A stretch of 64,000 nucleotides of DNA from Micavibrio sp. UBA7657 (GTDB lineage: Bacteria > Pseudomonadota > Alphaproteobacteria > Micavibrionales > Micavibrionaceae). The DNA is taken from contig DLHX01000008.1 of the NCBI GenBank assembly GCA_002483465.1, forward strand, positions 244,700 to 308,699, in the 5' to 3' direction. The notes beneath the pieces were generated by a model, which saw only the letters and a list, made by a program, of their open reading frames with translations, did not search any database and was not told the DNA's origin. Made by a program: the position numbers and the translations under genes. This document shows, piece after piece, positions 44,783 to 52,469 of the stretch (its first letter is position 1; every line of letters begins with the position of its first letter).

Positions 44783-45253
44783 TCAAAAATCCCATTCTCC
44801 GCCATTGATCCGGTCGGCAATCGTATCGCAGGATATATGACCGTTGTTAATATCCCCGGCTACTCTCGAATAGGCGTACTTATCAACAGCGTCTTTCTCA
44901 CTGGCGGTTAGTCCGCCGCTGGCTTCAAGGGATTGCAGCATGGCGGTCATCTTTTCCTGATTGCGGGCATTGTATGATTGGGCTGCGGCCATAAGCGCCG
45001 GGTTCTCGCCATGCTCTTTCAAACACAGGGCGGCATAACCCACCGGAAGGGTTCCCTTCATCAGGCTTTCAAACCTGTCAGCCCCGATCTTTTCTCTGAC
45101 CGCTTCCACGCCGGATAAGGTTGCCGCCGAAGGAACACCCTGTTCACGCATTACCCTCGGCCCGACAAAAATAGCGGCGACGATCAAGAAAACGACAATA
45201 CCCGTGATCTTGCCAGACGGTTTCTTTGTTTTCTGATCCTTCTCATCTTCCAT
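44783..45253 (-). CDS. Single-pass membrane protein, first gene of cargo operon
   Basis: 156 aa: a charged cytoplasmic N-terminus (MEDEKDQKTKKPSGK), one TM segment (about 16-32, ITGIVVFLIVAAIFVG), then an extracytoplasmic helical domain with two Cys (ALCLKEHG and GHISCDTI) that could form a disulfide. AGGAG lies 9 nt before the ATG. No family recognised. As the first gene it could be a membrane sensor or effector of the system. Confidence 0.65.
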   Translation of the reverse strand: MEDEKDQKTKKPSGKITGIVVFLIVAAIFVGPRVMREQGVPSAATLSGVEAVREKIGADRFESLMKGTLPVGYAALCLKEHGENPALMAAAQSYNARNQEKMTAMLQSLEASGGLTASEKDAVDKYAYSRVAGDINNGHISCDTIADRINGGEWDF

Positions 45254-45285
45254 TCCAGTATGCTCCTGCTCATTAAATGCGCTGG

Positions 45286-45291
45286 ATTATA
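45286..45291 (-). promoter_or_regulatory. Candidate -10 box for the leftward cargo operon
   Basis: TATAAT on the minus strand 33 nt before the first cargo ATG. The -35 region is weak (TGTTTT at 17 bp), suggesting activator dependence or low basal expression. Confidence 0.4.
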
Positions 45292-45334
45292 GTAAATTAA
45301 AACTCTGAAAAACAGCCTTAAATACCCATTTGCG

Positions 45335-45363
45335 TTGCATTTTCCTTATATCGCGGATACAAA
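45335..45363 (+). promoter_or_regulatory. Promoter for the structured RNA and lipoprotein cassette
   Basis: TTGCAT (45335-45340), 17 bp, TACAAA (45358-45363). The start would be about 45,370, at the beginning of the base-paired region. Confidence 0.5.
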
Positions 45364-45369
45364 AAAGGC

Positions 45370-45572
45370 GGTCTGTCCTCATTGGATCGACCGGGGCCTT
45401 AATAACCTCGCATTAGACGGTGGCGTGACCGTCATCACGCCGCTTCTCGACCTTTTTATGGCCGGGAGGCGGCGGCGTATGTCCAAAGCCTCGGCTTAAA
45501 GGCCGTCGCGGTCGTTCTAATGCGGCTTATTAACTCCCGGTCACCAGAGAGGACATCTCTGGTGATTTTTTT
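45370..45572 (+). ncRNA. Novel structured RNA or attenuator leader (about 200 nt)
   Basis: A nested set of perfect helices: TGTCCTC 45374-45380 with 45549-45555; GACCGGG 45389-45395 with 45536-45542; TTAATAA 45399-45405 with 45527-45533; CGCATTAGA 45409-45417 with 45516-45524; hairpin GGCGTGA/TCACGCC 45422-45441; CGACC 45448-45452 with 45510-45514; CCTTT 45451-45455 with AAAGG 45498-45502; AGGC 45467-45470 with GCCT 45488-45491. It ends in an intrinsic terminator that uses the same bases as the two outer helices. Either it is a stand-alone ncRNA or the leader of the lipoprotein gene at 45588. I recognise no known family. Confidence 0.65.
45541..45572 (+). terminator. Intrinsic terminator ending the structured RNA
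   Basis: A 10-bp perfect stem TCACCAGAGA (45541-45550) with TCTCTGGTGA (45556-45565), loop GGACA, then seven T. It overlaps the pairing partners of the RNA's two outer helices, so the two folds are mutually exclusive. Confidence 0.85.
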
Positions 45573-45587
45573 ATATGGGAGAAAAAT

Positions 45588-46034
45588 ATGAGAAATTTTA
45601 TTTTATTAACTTTTACCTTGATACTTTCGGGCTGCGGCACAACTGGCCCGGTCAATTTATCAGCACTGAACGAACCTGTTCCGGCTGACAAAGCCCGGAT
45701 CATCGTCACACGCAATAACAGCCTTCTCTACCTTGCTGGAGCAGCCGAAGTCAGATCGAACGGTACGAAAATCGCCAGTCTAGGTCGCGGCGGAAGCGTT
45801 GTGCATGACATTCCGAAAGGCCAAAACACGCTTTCCGTTTCGACGCCGACAGCACCTGGCCAGTTTGTCGTGACCTTCAAAGCTGAACCAAAGAAAATTT
45901 ATAATTTTGAGGTATCGCCACGCTCCAGCAATCTCATGGGAGGTTACGGCCTCGGTCTTCTTGGTGATGCTATACATGCGAACGTCAGCGAGCAATCGGG
46001 CTACTTCCAGATTGACTTGAAGGATGTTGACTGA
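45588..46034 (+). CDS. Lipoprotein (DUF2846-like)
   Basis: 148 aa with lipobox LSGC (Cys16). The mature part has KARIIVTRNNSLLYLAGAAEV, then a surface-turn region and KIYNFEVSPRS, as in DUF2846-type envelope lipoproteins of unknown function. It starts 15 nt after the T-run of the terminator and has GGGAG upstream, so its expression would need readthrough of that terminator. It is the first gene of a three-gene rightward cassette inside the element. Confidence 0.65.
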   Translation: MRNFILLTFTLILSGCGTTGPVNLSALNEPVPADKARIIVTRNNSLLYLAGAAEVRSNGTKIASLGRGGSVVHDIPKGQNTLSVSTPTAPGQFVVTFKAEPKKIYNFEVSPRSSNLMGGYGLGLLGDAIHANVSEQSGYFQIDLKDVD

Positions 46035-46039
46035 ATAGC

Positions 46040-46294
46040 ATGATTAGAACTCTTAACATCATAGCCGTATTCGGTGTTCAAATATCTCTCTGGTTTTTCT
46101 TTCCTTGGTGGATTGCATTATTAAGCCTTCCGTTAGCAATTGCTATCTCTTCCATGCTTGGAATTATAGTTGCGCCGTTGTCCACACGATTAGTTCAAAC
46201 AATTTTCTGGGGTTATTGGCAGATTCTTGCACCACCTACTTTCTTCGCAGTGGGGCAAATAATATCCGCCATTTTTCTAGAAACTATTTTTTAA
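46040..46294 (+). CDS. Small membrane protein (84 aa)
   Basis: Very hydrophobic with two or three TM segments (about 5-22, 24-46, 60-80) and aromatic clusters (WFFFPWW, FWGYW). Five bases separate it from the lipoprotein stop. No family recognised. Confidence 0.55.
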   Translation: MIRTLNIIAVFGVQISLWFFFPWWIALLSLPLAIAISSMLGIIVAPLSTRLVQTIFWGYWQILAPPTFFAVGQIISAIFLETIF

Positions 46295-46326
46295 CTGATT
46301 ACACGGAACCATTTCTGGAGATTGAG

Positions 46327-46668
46327 ATGAGTTGGGAAAGCATTGGCAGCGTTGATACAGGTGAAATGCCGGACGATGAGGCGTGGATTCTTTTTTGTCT
46401 TGGCCTTGCCAAAAGTTACGTGCAGTTTGTGTGCGGCCTACCGCCCGATGACAGTAAACTCGAAATTATGTGGGGCGAGCACGAACTCGGCAATTACCCA
46501 ACCTTGGCGATTTGGTACGACATGGAGGAGCCATGCAAATACATCCGCTCCTGTGAAGATGCCATGGACGCTTTTAACCAGCACGTTTCATGGCTTGATC
46601 TGAAAGAGTTCTGGAAAAATCAGGCTGATGAAGACAATGAATGGGGTGAAACCCATGATGAAGACTGA
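46327..46668 (+). CDS. Unknown acidic protein (113 aa)
   Basis: Soluble, strongly acidic, and rich in Trp, with MSWESIGSVDTGEMPDDEAW at the start and FWKNQADEDNEWGETHDED at the end. The ATG at 46327 has GGAG 6 nt upstream. The frame opens earlier (46105), but that part overlaps the membrane protein. No family recognised. Confidence 0.6.
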   Translation: MSWESIGSVDTGEMPDDEAWILFCLGLAKSYVQFVCGLPPDDSKLEIMWGEHELGNYPTLAIWYDMEEPCKYIRSCEDAMDAFNQHVSWLDLKEFWKNQADEDNEWGETHDED

Positions 46669-46672
46669 CATG

Positions 46673-46942
46673 TTAAAAATCGGACAACATGTCCTTTAAT
46701 GCGGCCAGTACTTTTTTGGCTTCTGCGTATTGTTTCTTTTTAGCCTTTGTATTCCTGCCGTGAATAATCGGCCTGCCTGTCGATTTTCCGCCGTGCATCC
46801 GGCAACGTCCGTTTTTCATAGCTGGATTACGGCAAGCGCCCCCGGTTGTCCGGCAGCGAGCGCCGCACCTTGGATGCATTGCCAACGCCTCTCTCGCCTC
46901 GTGCATGGGGTTTTTCGTTTTTCGACCACACTCCCCAGTCAT
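46673..46942 (-). CDS. Cys-rich HGG-motif phage/plasmid-type protein
   Basis: 89 aa, basic, with four Cys and CGARCRTTGGACRNPAMKNG followed by RCRMHGGKSTGRP. This short motif is common in phage and mobile-element proteins of unknown role, possibly DNA-binding. The ATG at 46942 overlaps the TGA ending the reading-frame remainder of the upstream gene (ATGA), which supports this start. Shorter starts at 46906 and 46879 are possible. Confidence 0.7.
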   Translation of the reverse strand: MTGECGRKTKNPMHEAREALAMHPRCGARCRTTGGACRNPAMKNGRCRMHGGKSTGRPIIHGRNTKAKKKQYAEAKKVLAALKDMLSDF

Positions 46943-47598
46943 TTTTTACCAGCCCCCCTCCCCCTGGCATCAACGGAACCGTTAATGACTGCCTGACCGC
47001 CATCCGATACCTGCACATGCTGCACGGTCACAGTTTGCTGACCTCCGTTACGGATTTTATGAACCGTAATTAAACCTTACTGGCATATATCCATGAGTTT
47101 TGACGCTGTATTAATCAGACGGCATCTCTCTATCGGATCACGGGTATTTCCAGCCTCTGCGATCAAATCAAGGCTGGTACGATGCGCCACGGCCATCTGA
47201 TGCGCTATCATCTGCTCTGCCGCATTGCTTGCGCCAATGGCTTCTGCGGTATCAAGCGCCATGCTCAAAACCCCATTCTTAGAGGCCAACTCAAGACGAT
47301 TCATACTTGCTTCTATGTTTACGCGGTCGATTTTTTCACGAGGCGGGCAAATGACAGAAGATTTGTCTCCGGTCATTTGCACAAATTCTCCGCCCACTCC
47401 CCGTGCAGGAATCTCACTCAAAATCAGATACGAATTTGCCGCATCATCAAGATCATCAGCGATAATTAGACTTACTTCTTTATGTTCAAGACCGCGATCT
47501 TGCCGATCCTCAACATTATGGCGGATTTGTGCGGCGGTCAGGCTCATAGCCTGCGCTTCATCTATAGTTTTTGCTTTCATATCGGCGGGTATTTTCAT
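46939..47598 (-). pseudogene. Stop-interrupted phage-type gene (220 codons in one frame)
   Basis: The frame from 47598 has a TAA at 47079-47077. It then continues open with GLITVHKIRNGGQQTVTVQH and VQVSDGGQAVINGSVDARG to a TGA at 46941-46939 overlapping the next start. The tail RNGGQQTVTVQHVQV...GGQAV is, from my knowledge of the family, the usual C-terminus of this mobile-element protein. A single base change has probably truncated the protein, or the stop is read through. Confidence 0.65.
47077..47598 (-). CDS. Mobile-element protein, truncated at TAA (173 aa)
   Basis: The part translated up to the in-frame stop. It has a helical body with SNAAEQMIAHQMAVAHRTSLD and a C-terminal ASKLMDIC, a layout common in small terminase-like or regulatory proteins of satellites next to replication genes; the exact role is unknown. 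See the 46939-47598 entry for the missing tail. Confidence 0.6.
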   Translation of the reverse strand: MKIPADMKAKTIDEAQAMSLTAAQIRHNVEDRQDRGLEHKEVSLIIADDLDDAANSYLILSEIPARGVGGEFVQMTGDKSSVICPPREKIDRVNIEASMNRLELASKNGVLSMALDTAEAIGASNAAEQMIAHQMAVAHRTSLDLIAEAGNTRDPIERCRLINTASKLMDICQ

Positions 47599-47678
47599 TG
47601 TTTCATTTCCAAAGAAGGGAAAACTGTCTCAATGGAGTATTCCGGCGCTTCATGTCTGTGGGACGGTTTGTGTGAATA

Positions 47679-47828
47679 TGTCCCATGCCATGTCCCGGTG
47701 CTGTCCCGATCCGAAACTGTATGCGCCAAGGTTTTCAGACTCATTGTCCCGTCTCCTGTCCCGTGCCTGTCCCTTTTGTGGCATAGTTGTCCCCCTGTCC
47801 CGAGCCTATGAGACGGGACGGCGGGACA
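47679..47828. repeat. Iteron-like TGTCCC array
   Basis: Eight direct TGTCCC copies at 47679, 47691, 47702, 47745, 47757, 47768, 47788 and 47796, and one inverted copy at 47823-47828. Two triplets share the same 12- and 11-bp spacing (about one helical turn), with consensus TGTCCCGTGCC. The array straddles the 3' end of the RepA-like gene. It may be a replication origin or a Rep-binding site. Confidence 0.55.
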
Positions 47829-48781
47829 GTTTCAGAATTATCGAATTTTTGATCGTAAAACTTTTTGTAGAGCCGCTCTGCTTTGGTTTTCGAGATACCA
47901 AGTTCCAGCGCGATTTCCCGGTATGTCATGCCATCCTGCTCTTTCAGTTCAACAATTTTTTTCATCTCGGAGTTCTCAATGCTCCGGCATGTCCATCTTT
48001 CCGGGCCTAGCTGTGCCTCGAAAGGTTTGGCATCCAAGCCAGTCAGGTGACGGGCTTTTACAAAATGGACTTCAAAACGCGCACCTTGATCCGCGCTGTA
48101 ATCCTCCGGCTGTTTCAATTCTATTACCAGATCAAGAACGTCCTCCCGGCGGCTGGTACCACGCTGTTGACCGCCTTTTCCGGCATGGTGGACAAACAGG
48201 ACGGACTTGCCCTGACTCCGCAATCTCAGCGCCCAGCCTTGTATGGGAAGCCAGCCTTCCGCCTCGTTCTCTTTTCCCGTCCGGGCCAGAGTGCTTATGT
48301 TGTCCACGATGATAAACTCCGCGTCTTCAATGAAAGGCTCAAGTTTTGCTTGCCCTTCCTCCGTGGAAATATCGGGCATCCCAAGTTCCTGCATATCCGG
48401 CGTTATCAACCTGAAATAATCGGGCGCGGCTTCCTTGTCGCTTTCCTTGATAATAGCTGCCAGCCGTTCCTGCATGGCACGAGCGGGCATTTCTCCATCC
48501 AGATATAAAACCTTGCGAGGGACAGGCGCTTGCCATTGCATGAATTTCCCGCCCGATGCAATAGCATAGGCGATATTAAGGGCAATATGGGTTTTACCAA
48601 TCCCGCGTTTTGCATAGATCATGGACAGGCTTTGCGTTTGCAGGATAGGGGCCAGAATTTGATCGCGGGGCGGGATGTTCAGCGCAAGAAACTCCGCTAC
48701 GTTATGAGCAATCAATCCCGGAATTTTCTCCGCGCCCCTTATGGCCTCCCGTACAGCTTTTTTTCCTTGTGTCTGTGTCAT
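47741..48781 (-). CDS. RepA-like AAA ATPase (replicative helicase type)
   Basis: 346 aa. Walker A is in YAKRGIGKTHIALNIAYA, Walker B in AEFIIVDNIS, with VLYLDGEMPARAMQERL and VHHAGKGGQQRGTSRR. This is the RSF1010-RepA/AAA_25 type found in mobile elements. A C-terminal helix-turn-helix (MTYREIALELGISKTKAERL) follows. The last residues (GTGTGQETGQ) are encoded by the iteron-like array. It overlaps the primase gene by 4 nt. Confidence 0.85.
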   Translation of the reverse strand: MTQTQGKKAVREAIRGAEKIPGLIAHNVAEFLALNIPPRDQILAPILQTQSLSMIYAKRGIGKTHIALNIAYAIASGGKFMQWQAPVPRKVLYLDGEMPARAMQERLAAIIKESDKEAAPDYFRLITPDMQELGMPDISTEEGQAKLEPFIEDAEFIIVDNISTLARTGKENEAEGWLPIQGWALRLRSQGKSVLFVHHAGKGGQQRGTSRREDVLDLVIELKQPEDYSADQGARFEVHFVKARHLTGLDAKPFEAQLGPERWTCRSIENSEMKKIVELKEQDGMTYREIALELGISKTKAERLYKKFYDQKFDNSETVPPSRLIGSGQGDNYATKGTGTGQETGQ

Positions 48782-49689
48782 TGTGATACTCCGGTGTAAA
48801 GATCGTTAAAATCCCCAGCGATAGGAGGAACGGCCAAGAGTGCGCCGCAAGCCGCCGCCGCTTCCCGCGCCTTGCGCAGGCCCACAGGGTCGTTATCGGC
48901 GCACAGGATGATCTTTATTGCTGGAAATTTTGCCCTTAATGCCTGCGCCACGACCATAAGGTTTCCTGCATCAAACGCTACAGCCACAGGAAGGCCCGTG
49001 GATTCATATATACTGGCTGCGGTGGCGTAACCCTCGGCAAGACAGAAGGACTCCACAGGGCTTCCTATGAGGAAATAGCAGCCTTTCTTACGTCCGCCCG
49101 ATAAAAATCGTTTATTCCCCGCACCATCTATGAATTGCAGGCTGTGGAGGTTTCCGCCGCTGTCGCACATAGGAATAACCAGCAATCCCTTGTGAAGGCG
49201 CAGGCCGTGGTTCTTGACGCCTTTTTTCATCAGATAGAGATGGCTGTCCGGCGCTGGGGGAGAAGATTTCCAGATCAGCAGCGCTTTGTTCCTTGCAGCC
49301 CTGCGTCGTTCGGTTTCCTCGACTTCACGGACTTTATACGCCTCAATCATACGGCGGCGGTTTTGTTCCCGCTGCGCCCGTGTCAATTCCTTGTCAGGCT
49401 TCGCGCACCATGTTTCCGATATGCCGCGCTTCCAGCAACCGAAAGCCCCGCCGGGTATGCCATCACCATAAAGGACGTACCAGCCGTTCATTGTTCCGGG
49501 CTTATCGCCCTCAATATGGCAGCGGTGCAGTTTTCCATCAGCAATAATCGGGCCTTTTGTCGGCAGGCCAGCCGCGCTCATGGCCGCTCTGTAATCCGGT
49601 TGCGGGCAAGAGACAAGTTTGCTACGGTAAGGACGTCTATATTTCTCGGCCCCGTTAGCAGCGGGGCTTTTCTCTTTCTGGTACGTCAT
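48778..49689 (-). CDS. Toprim-domain DNA primase-like protein
   Basis: 303 aa. The C-terminal Toprim fold has CLAEGYATAASIYESTGLPV and IILCADNDPVG, with the catalytic Glu and DxD-like acidic residues. The N-terminus has an element-type primase region with two Cys. Coupled to the AlpA-like gene (TAATG) and the RepA-like gene (ATGA), it forms a compact replication or rescue module with the ATPase. Confidence 0.85.
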   Translation of the reverse strand: MTYQKEKSPAANGAEKYRRPYRSKLVSCPQPDYRAAMSAAGLPTKGPIIADGKLHRCHIEGDKPGTMNGWYVLYGDGIPGGAFGCWKRGISETWCAKPDKELTRAQREQNRRRMIEAYKVREVEETERRRAARNKALLIWKSSPPAPDSHLYLMKKGVKNHGLRLHKGLLVIPMCDSGGNLHSLQFIDGAGNKRFLSGGRKKGCYFLIGSPVESFCLAEGYATAASIYESTGLPVAVAFDAGNLMVVAQALRAKFPAIKIILCADNDPVGLRKAREAAAACGALLAVPPIAGDFNDLYTGVSQ

Positions 49690-49925
49690 TACTCACCCCC
49701 TAGTCGCGCAAGGTCTGCCCGCAATTCGCCGACATTCCATCCCGAAATTCTAGGCCCCAGCTTTTTAGGAGCAGGAATCGTACCTTCTTTCACGCGCCGC
49801 CATACTGTTGCCCCGGAACAAGCATACAAACCCTCCACGACTGGCTGACGCACATGTGCTGAGTCGGGAAGATTGTCAAAATTGTTCAATGTTTCTTGCT
49901 GTTTTAGTTTTCTTTGCTGCCTCAT
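49689..49925 (-). CDS. alpA: AlpA/excisionase-like DNA-binding protein
   Basis: 78 aa. VEGLYACSGATVWRRVKEGT then PAPKKLGPRISGWNVGEL matches the AlpA/MerR-like helix-turn-helix of P4-family elements. It probably regulates integrase and excision. The N-terminus is Gln-rich. It heads the alpA-primase-repA operon. Confidence 0.8.
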   Translation of the reverse strand: MRQQRKLKQQETLNNFDNLPDSAHVRQPVVEGLYACSGATVWRRVKEGTIPAPKKLGPRISGWNVGELRADLARLGGE

Positions 49926-50036
49926 AGTGCCTCCTTTTATGACGAGAAGCGTTATGAGGGTATTTGCCTATGAATCGCGACGAACAGGAATAATGGGAAA
50001 ATAGGAAAAATGAAAAAAAGTTTCCTATTTGTTTTC

Positions 50037-51080
50037 CTATATAGGCCAATCTTCATTAATAAGTGAGCATTTTCCATGCTCGCCAGGTCGCCTTCTTAAA
50101 TCAGATGGAATCTTAGCCCCGATTTTATACCAAGACTTTGGAAGAACCTTGCCTTTTCTTTTCAAAATACGATCCATGAGTTCGTGCAATTCCTGACGGC
50201 TCACTTTATAGCCTCGCGAACGACATTCTGCATAAATAGTATTAGCTGCTGCCGTTACTTCGTTGCCACCAGATACTTTTACAAGTGCGTCAGTATTTTG
50301 ATTGGTACTTATCGCTATAATTTTATGAGCCGACTTATGCTCAAATAACAAATCTTGCGAAGGATTCTGAACGTCAAAGACATCCACACTGCCGCTCCCA
50401 AGCCAATATGAAGATAGAACGCCTTCAAGACCATCCTTGCCCAATCTGGCAGCTTTTATTTTCCCTGTGCAAAGCGCATCGCGCAGAAATTTCGTTACCT
50501 GATCTACCCTTTCGAGAGCGTCGTTATATCGTTTATTTTCTGGAACTATGAAACTGGCCTCCTCCAGCCATCCATCAATCGCATCTTCCTTGGTTTTTGC
50601 GCCGTTATATTTTCCAACGCGATGAATATAGAGCCAGGCATCTTGCCAAACACCTGAATTATCGCCTGACATGCTTGGCGGCTGCTGGATACCTTCTTTT
50701 ATAAAGCCGTTCGAGAGCGCATAAGCAATCAACTCTGCCGTGTTCTTCAAATCAAGAGTATGAGAAACCTGCAAACATTTCGGAGGATTGGCGAGAACGT
50801 CAAGTTCTTTGCTCGACCATTCCTTGAATTGATATGCCCCGGCTAAATCCAATAACTCCAGCACTGAGATATACCCCGGAGGACGCCATTTTTCCTTCAA
50901 AAGCGCTTGCTTTACCTGCGCCTGGGTTGGATTCTTTTCAAAGGCTTTCTTTACAAGATCAGGAATTTCATCCCGACCATGCTTATTTTTTGATTTAACT
51001 TTTGCCCGTTTTTTTGCTTCCGCAGCAAGCGACTCGGCATCCATCGCCGCAATAAGCGTTTTTATTTTCGTCAAATACAC
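50037..51080 (-). CDS. Unknown element protein (347 aa)
   Basis: I recognise no family. Soluble, Lys-rich N-terminus (AAEAKKRAKVKSKNKHGRDE), a middle with Trp-rich WQDAWLYIHRVGKYNGAKT, and SYWLGSGSVDVFDVQNPSQD. Located between the integrase and alpA on the same strand, with an empty AT-rich 111-bp gap to alpA. A hairpin (51104-51161) separates it from the integrase stop. It could be cargo or a regulatory protein. Confidence 0.65.
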   Translation of the reverse strand: MYLTKIKTLIAAMDAESLAAEAKKRAKVKSKNKHGRDEIPDLVKKAFEKNPTQAQVKQALLKEKWRPPGYISVLELLDLAGAYQFKEWSSKELDVLANPPKCLQVSHTLDLKNTAELIAYALSNGFIKEGIQQPPSMSGDNSGVWQDAWLYIHRVGKYNGAKTKEDAIDGWLEEASFIVPENKRYNDALERVDQVTKFLRDALCTGKIKAARLGKDGLEGVLSSYWLGSGSVDVFDVQNPSQDLLFEHKSAHKIIAISTNQNTDALVKVSGGNEVTAAANTIYAECRSRGYKVSRQELHELMDRILKRKGKVLPKSWYKIGAKIPSDLRRRPGEHGKCSLINEDWPI

Positions 51081-51103
51081 CTCCGTCAGGTGTCCGTAGA
51101 AAT

Positions 51104-51161
51104 TTTACGCGGAAGGCGGGTACGGTTCCCGCTGTTCGGCTGGCCTGCCTATCCGCGTAAA
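51104..51161. repeat. Y-shaped hairpin between integrase and the next gene
   Basis: TTTACGCGGA (51104-51113) is perfectly complementary to TCCGCGTAAA (51152-51161). Inside it, GCGGG (51116-51120) pairs with CCCGC (51128-51132), and GGC (51138-51140) with GCC (51147-51149). It lies directly 3' of the integrase stop on the minus strand. There is no T-run. It does not fit a tRNA. Confidence 0.5.
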
Positions 51162-51165
51162 CTGA

Positions 51166-52449
51166 TTATGCTCTTTTTCTGTTGCTTTGTTCCAGCACAA
51201 TAACCTTGGAATCTTTACCAGCCATCCATAAATCCAGCATATCCGCCCATTGTTGCATCATCTTTTTGCGATCTTCCAGGTGATCGGCCTGGTTATACGT
51301 CCGACGCACGGCGTTGGGCTCGGCATGGGCAAGCTGACGTTCGATCCAATCACCATTAAATCCTAATCCATTTAGGAGAGTGCTGCCTGTTGTACGGGTT
51401 GCATGAGGACTATAGCGCTTAGACCAACCCATATTTTTTAAGGCTTGGCGTAAAGCATTATCTGTCATGGCCTCATCCCGTTTGTCTCTATGAGGAAAAA
51501 CATGATGGCGGTGGCCAGTGAATTTTTTCATCCCCTCCAAAATCTCTATGGCCTGTTTTGGCAAAGGCACGGTATGCGGTTTACGTTTTTTCATTAGGTC
51601 AGTAGGACGATGCCACACGGCCTCTTCAAAATCTATTTGATCCCAACGAATACCTATAACTTCTTTTGGACGAGCCAAGGTTAACCACATAAGTTTGAAG
51701 GCTGAAACAACCTGAAAATTCCGCTCATACCCGGCAAGATCGCGCAGCAATTCGCCGATTTCCTCCTGGGCAAGAGGCCGCTTATGCTGCGTTTTATTTG
51801 CAGGAAGTGATTGGCGGACAGGATAAGCCGGATTTGTGTCCATCATTAAATTGGCAATGGCAAAATCAAAAATTGCCAGCATAGTTCGCTTGGCCTCATC
51901 TTTCACTGATGGCCCGTTGCCCTCGTTTGCCTTTTTGAGAATATCAAGGATGTGCAAAGAGGTGATCTGACGTACTGGCAGTTTGCCAATATGAGGAAAC
52001 ACAACCCGCTCCAGCATATCCAGCCGCCGTTTTTTGGTGATTTCCTCCCAATCCCGCAGCGTAATCCATTTCCGCGCCACAGCTTCAAAGGTATTGGCGA
52101 ACTCGTTTTCCCGCTTTATCCGGTCAAGCTGACGGTTATGAGCCGGGTTGATCCCCTGCTTAACCAACGCCCGCGCCTTGTCCCGTTCCCTGCGAGCCTC
52201 CGCCGAAGTAAACCGCCTGTTATTGTGGCGGACTTGAGTTTCTTCGTCGGTTTCTTTCCCTGAAACGTAAACATAATCGCCGATGGCAAACATGCTCTCC
52301 TTGCGCTTGCCTTCATGGACTAACTCGAAGCGATAGCGCCAAGCCTTGATGCCATTGGGCTTCACTTCCAGATACAGCCCTTTGCCGTCTTTAAGTTTAT
52401 AAGGCTCTCCTTGGGGCTTGGCACTTCTGCACTCGGTTTCTGTGAGCAT
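51166..52449 (-). CDS. int: P4-type tyrosine integrase
   Basis: 427 aa with the DUF4102-like N-terminus (LTETECRSAKPQGEPYKLKDG, GLYLEVKPNGIKAW) and a SAM-like core-binding domain. The catalytic domain has the Arg in LTLARPKEVIGIRW, HATR as the His-x-x-Arg box, and HAEPNAVRRTY with the final His and Tyr nucleophile. AGGAGG precedes the ATG. It lies next to the right attachment repeat and TACCCGGTTTT sites, which is typical for this family. Confidence 0.95.
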   Translation of the reverse strand: MLTETECRSAKPQGEPYKLKDGKGLYLEVKPNGIKAWRYRFELVHEGKRKESMFAIGDYVYVSGKETDEETQVRHNNRRFTSAEARRERDKARALVKQGINPAHNRQLDRIKRENEFANTFEAVARKWITLRDWEEITKKRRLDMLERVVFPHIGKLPVRQITSLHILDILKKANEGNGPSVKDEAKRTMLAIFDFAIANLMMDTNPAYPVRQSLPANKTQHKRPLAQEEIGELLRDLAGYERNFQVVSAFKLMWLTLARPKEVIGIRWDQIDFEEAVWHRPTDLMKKRKPHTVPLPKQAIEILEGMKKFTGHRHHVFPHRDKRDEAMTDNALRQALKNMGWSKRYSPHATRTTGSTLLNGLGFNGDWIERQLAHAEPNAVRRTYNQADHLEDRKKMMQQWADMLDLWMAGKDSKVIVLEQSNRKRA

Positions 52450-52469
52450 TTCTGCCTCCTGTCTCTCCG

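Noticed and set aside
45370..45572. Structured region as a tRNA, tmRNA or retron msr-msd
   Set aside because: No cloverleaf, tag ORF or CCA end, and no reverse transcriptase gene in the element.
46827..47018. A 63-codon minus-strand frame overlapping the HGG protein
   Set aside because: It conflicts with the tail of the interrupted gene and the HGG protein, both of which show family-like sequence.
47679..47828. TGTCCC repeats as a CRISPR array
   Set aside because: Units are only 6-11 bp with 11-12 bp period; there are no 25-40 bp repeats, unique spacers or cas genes.
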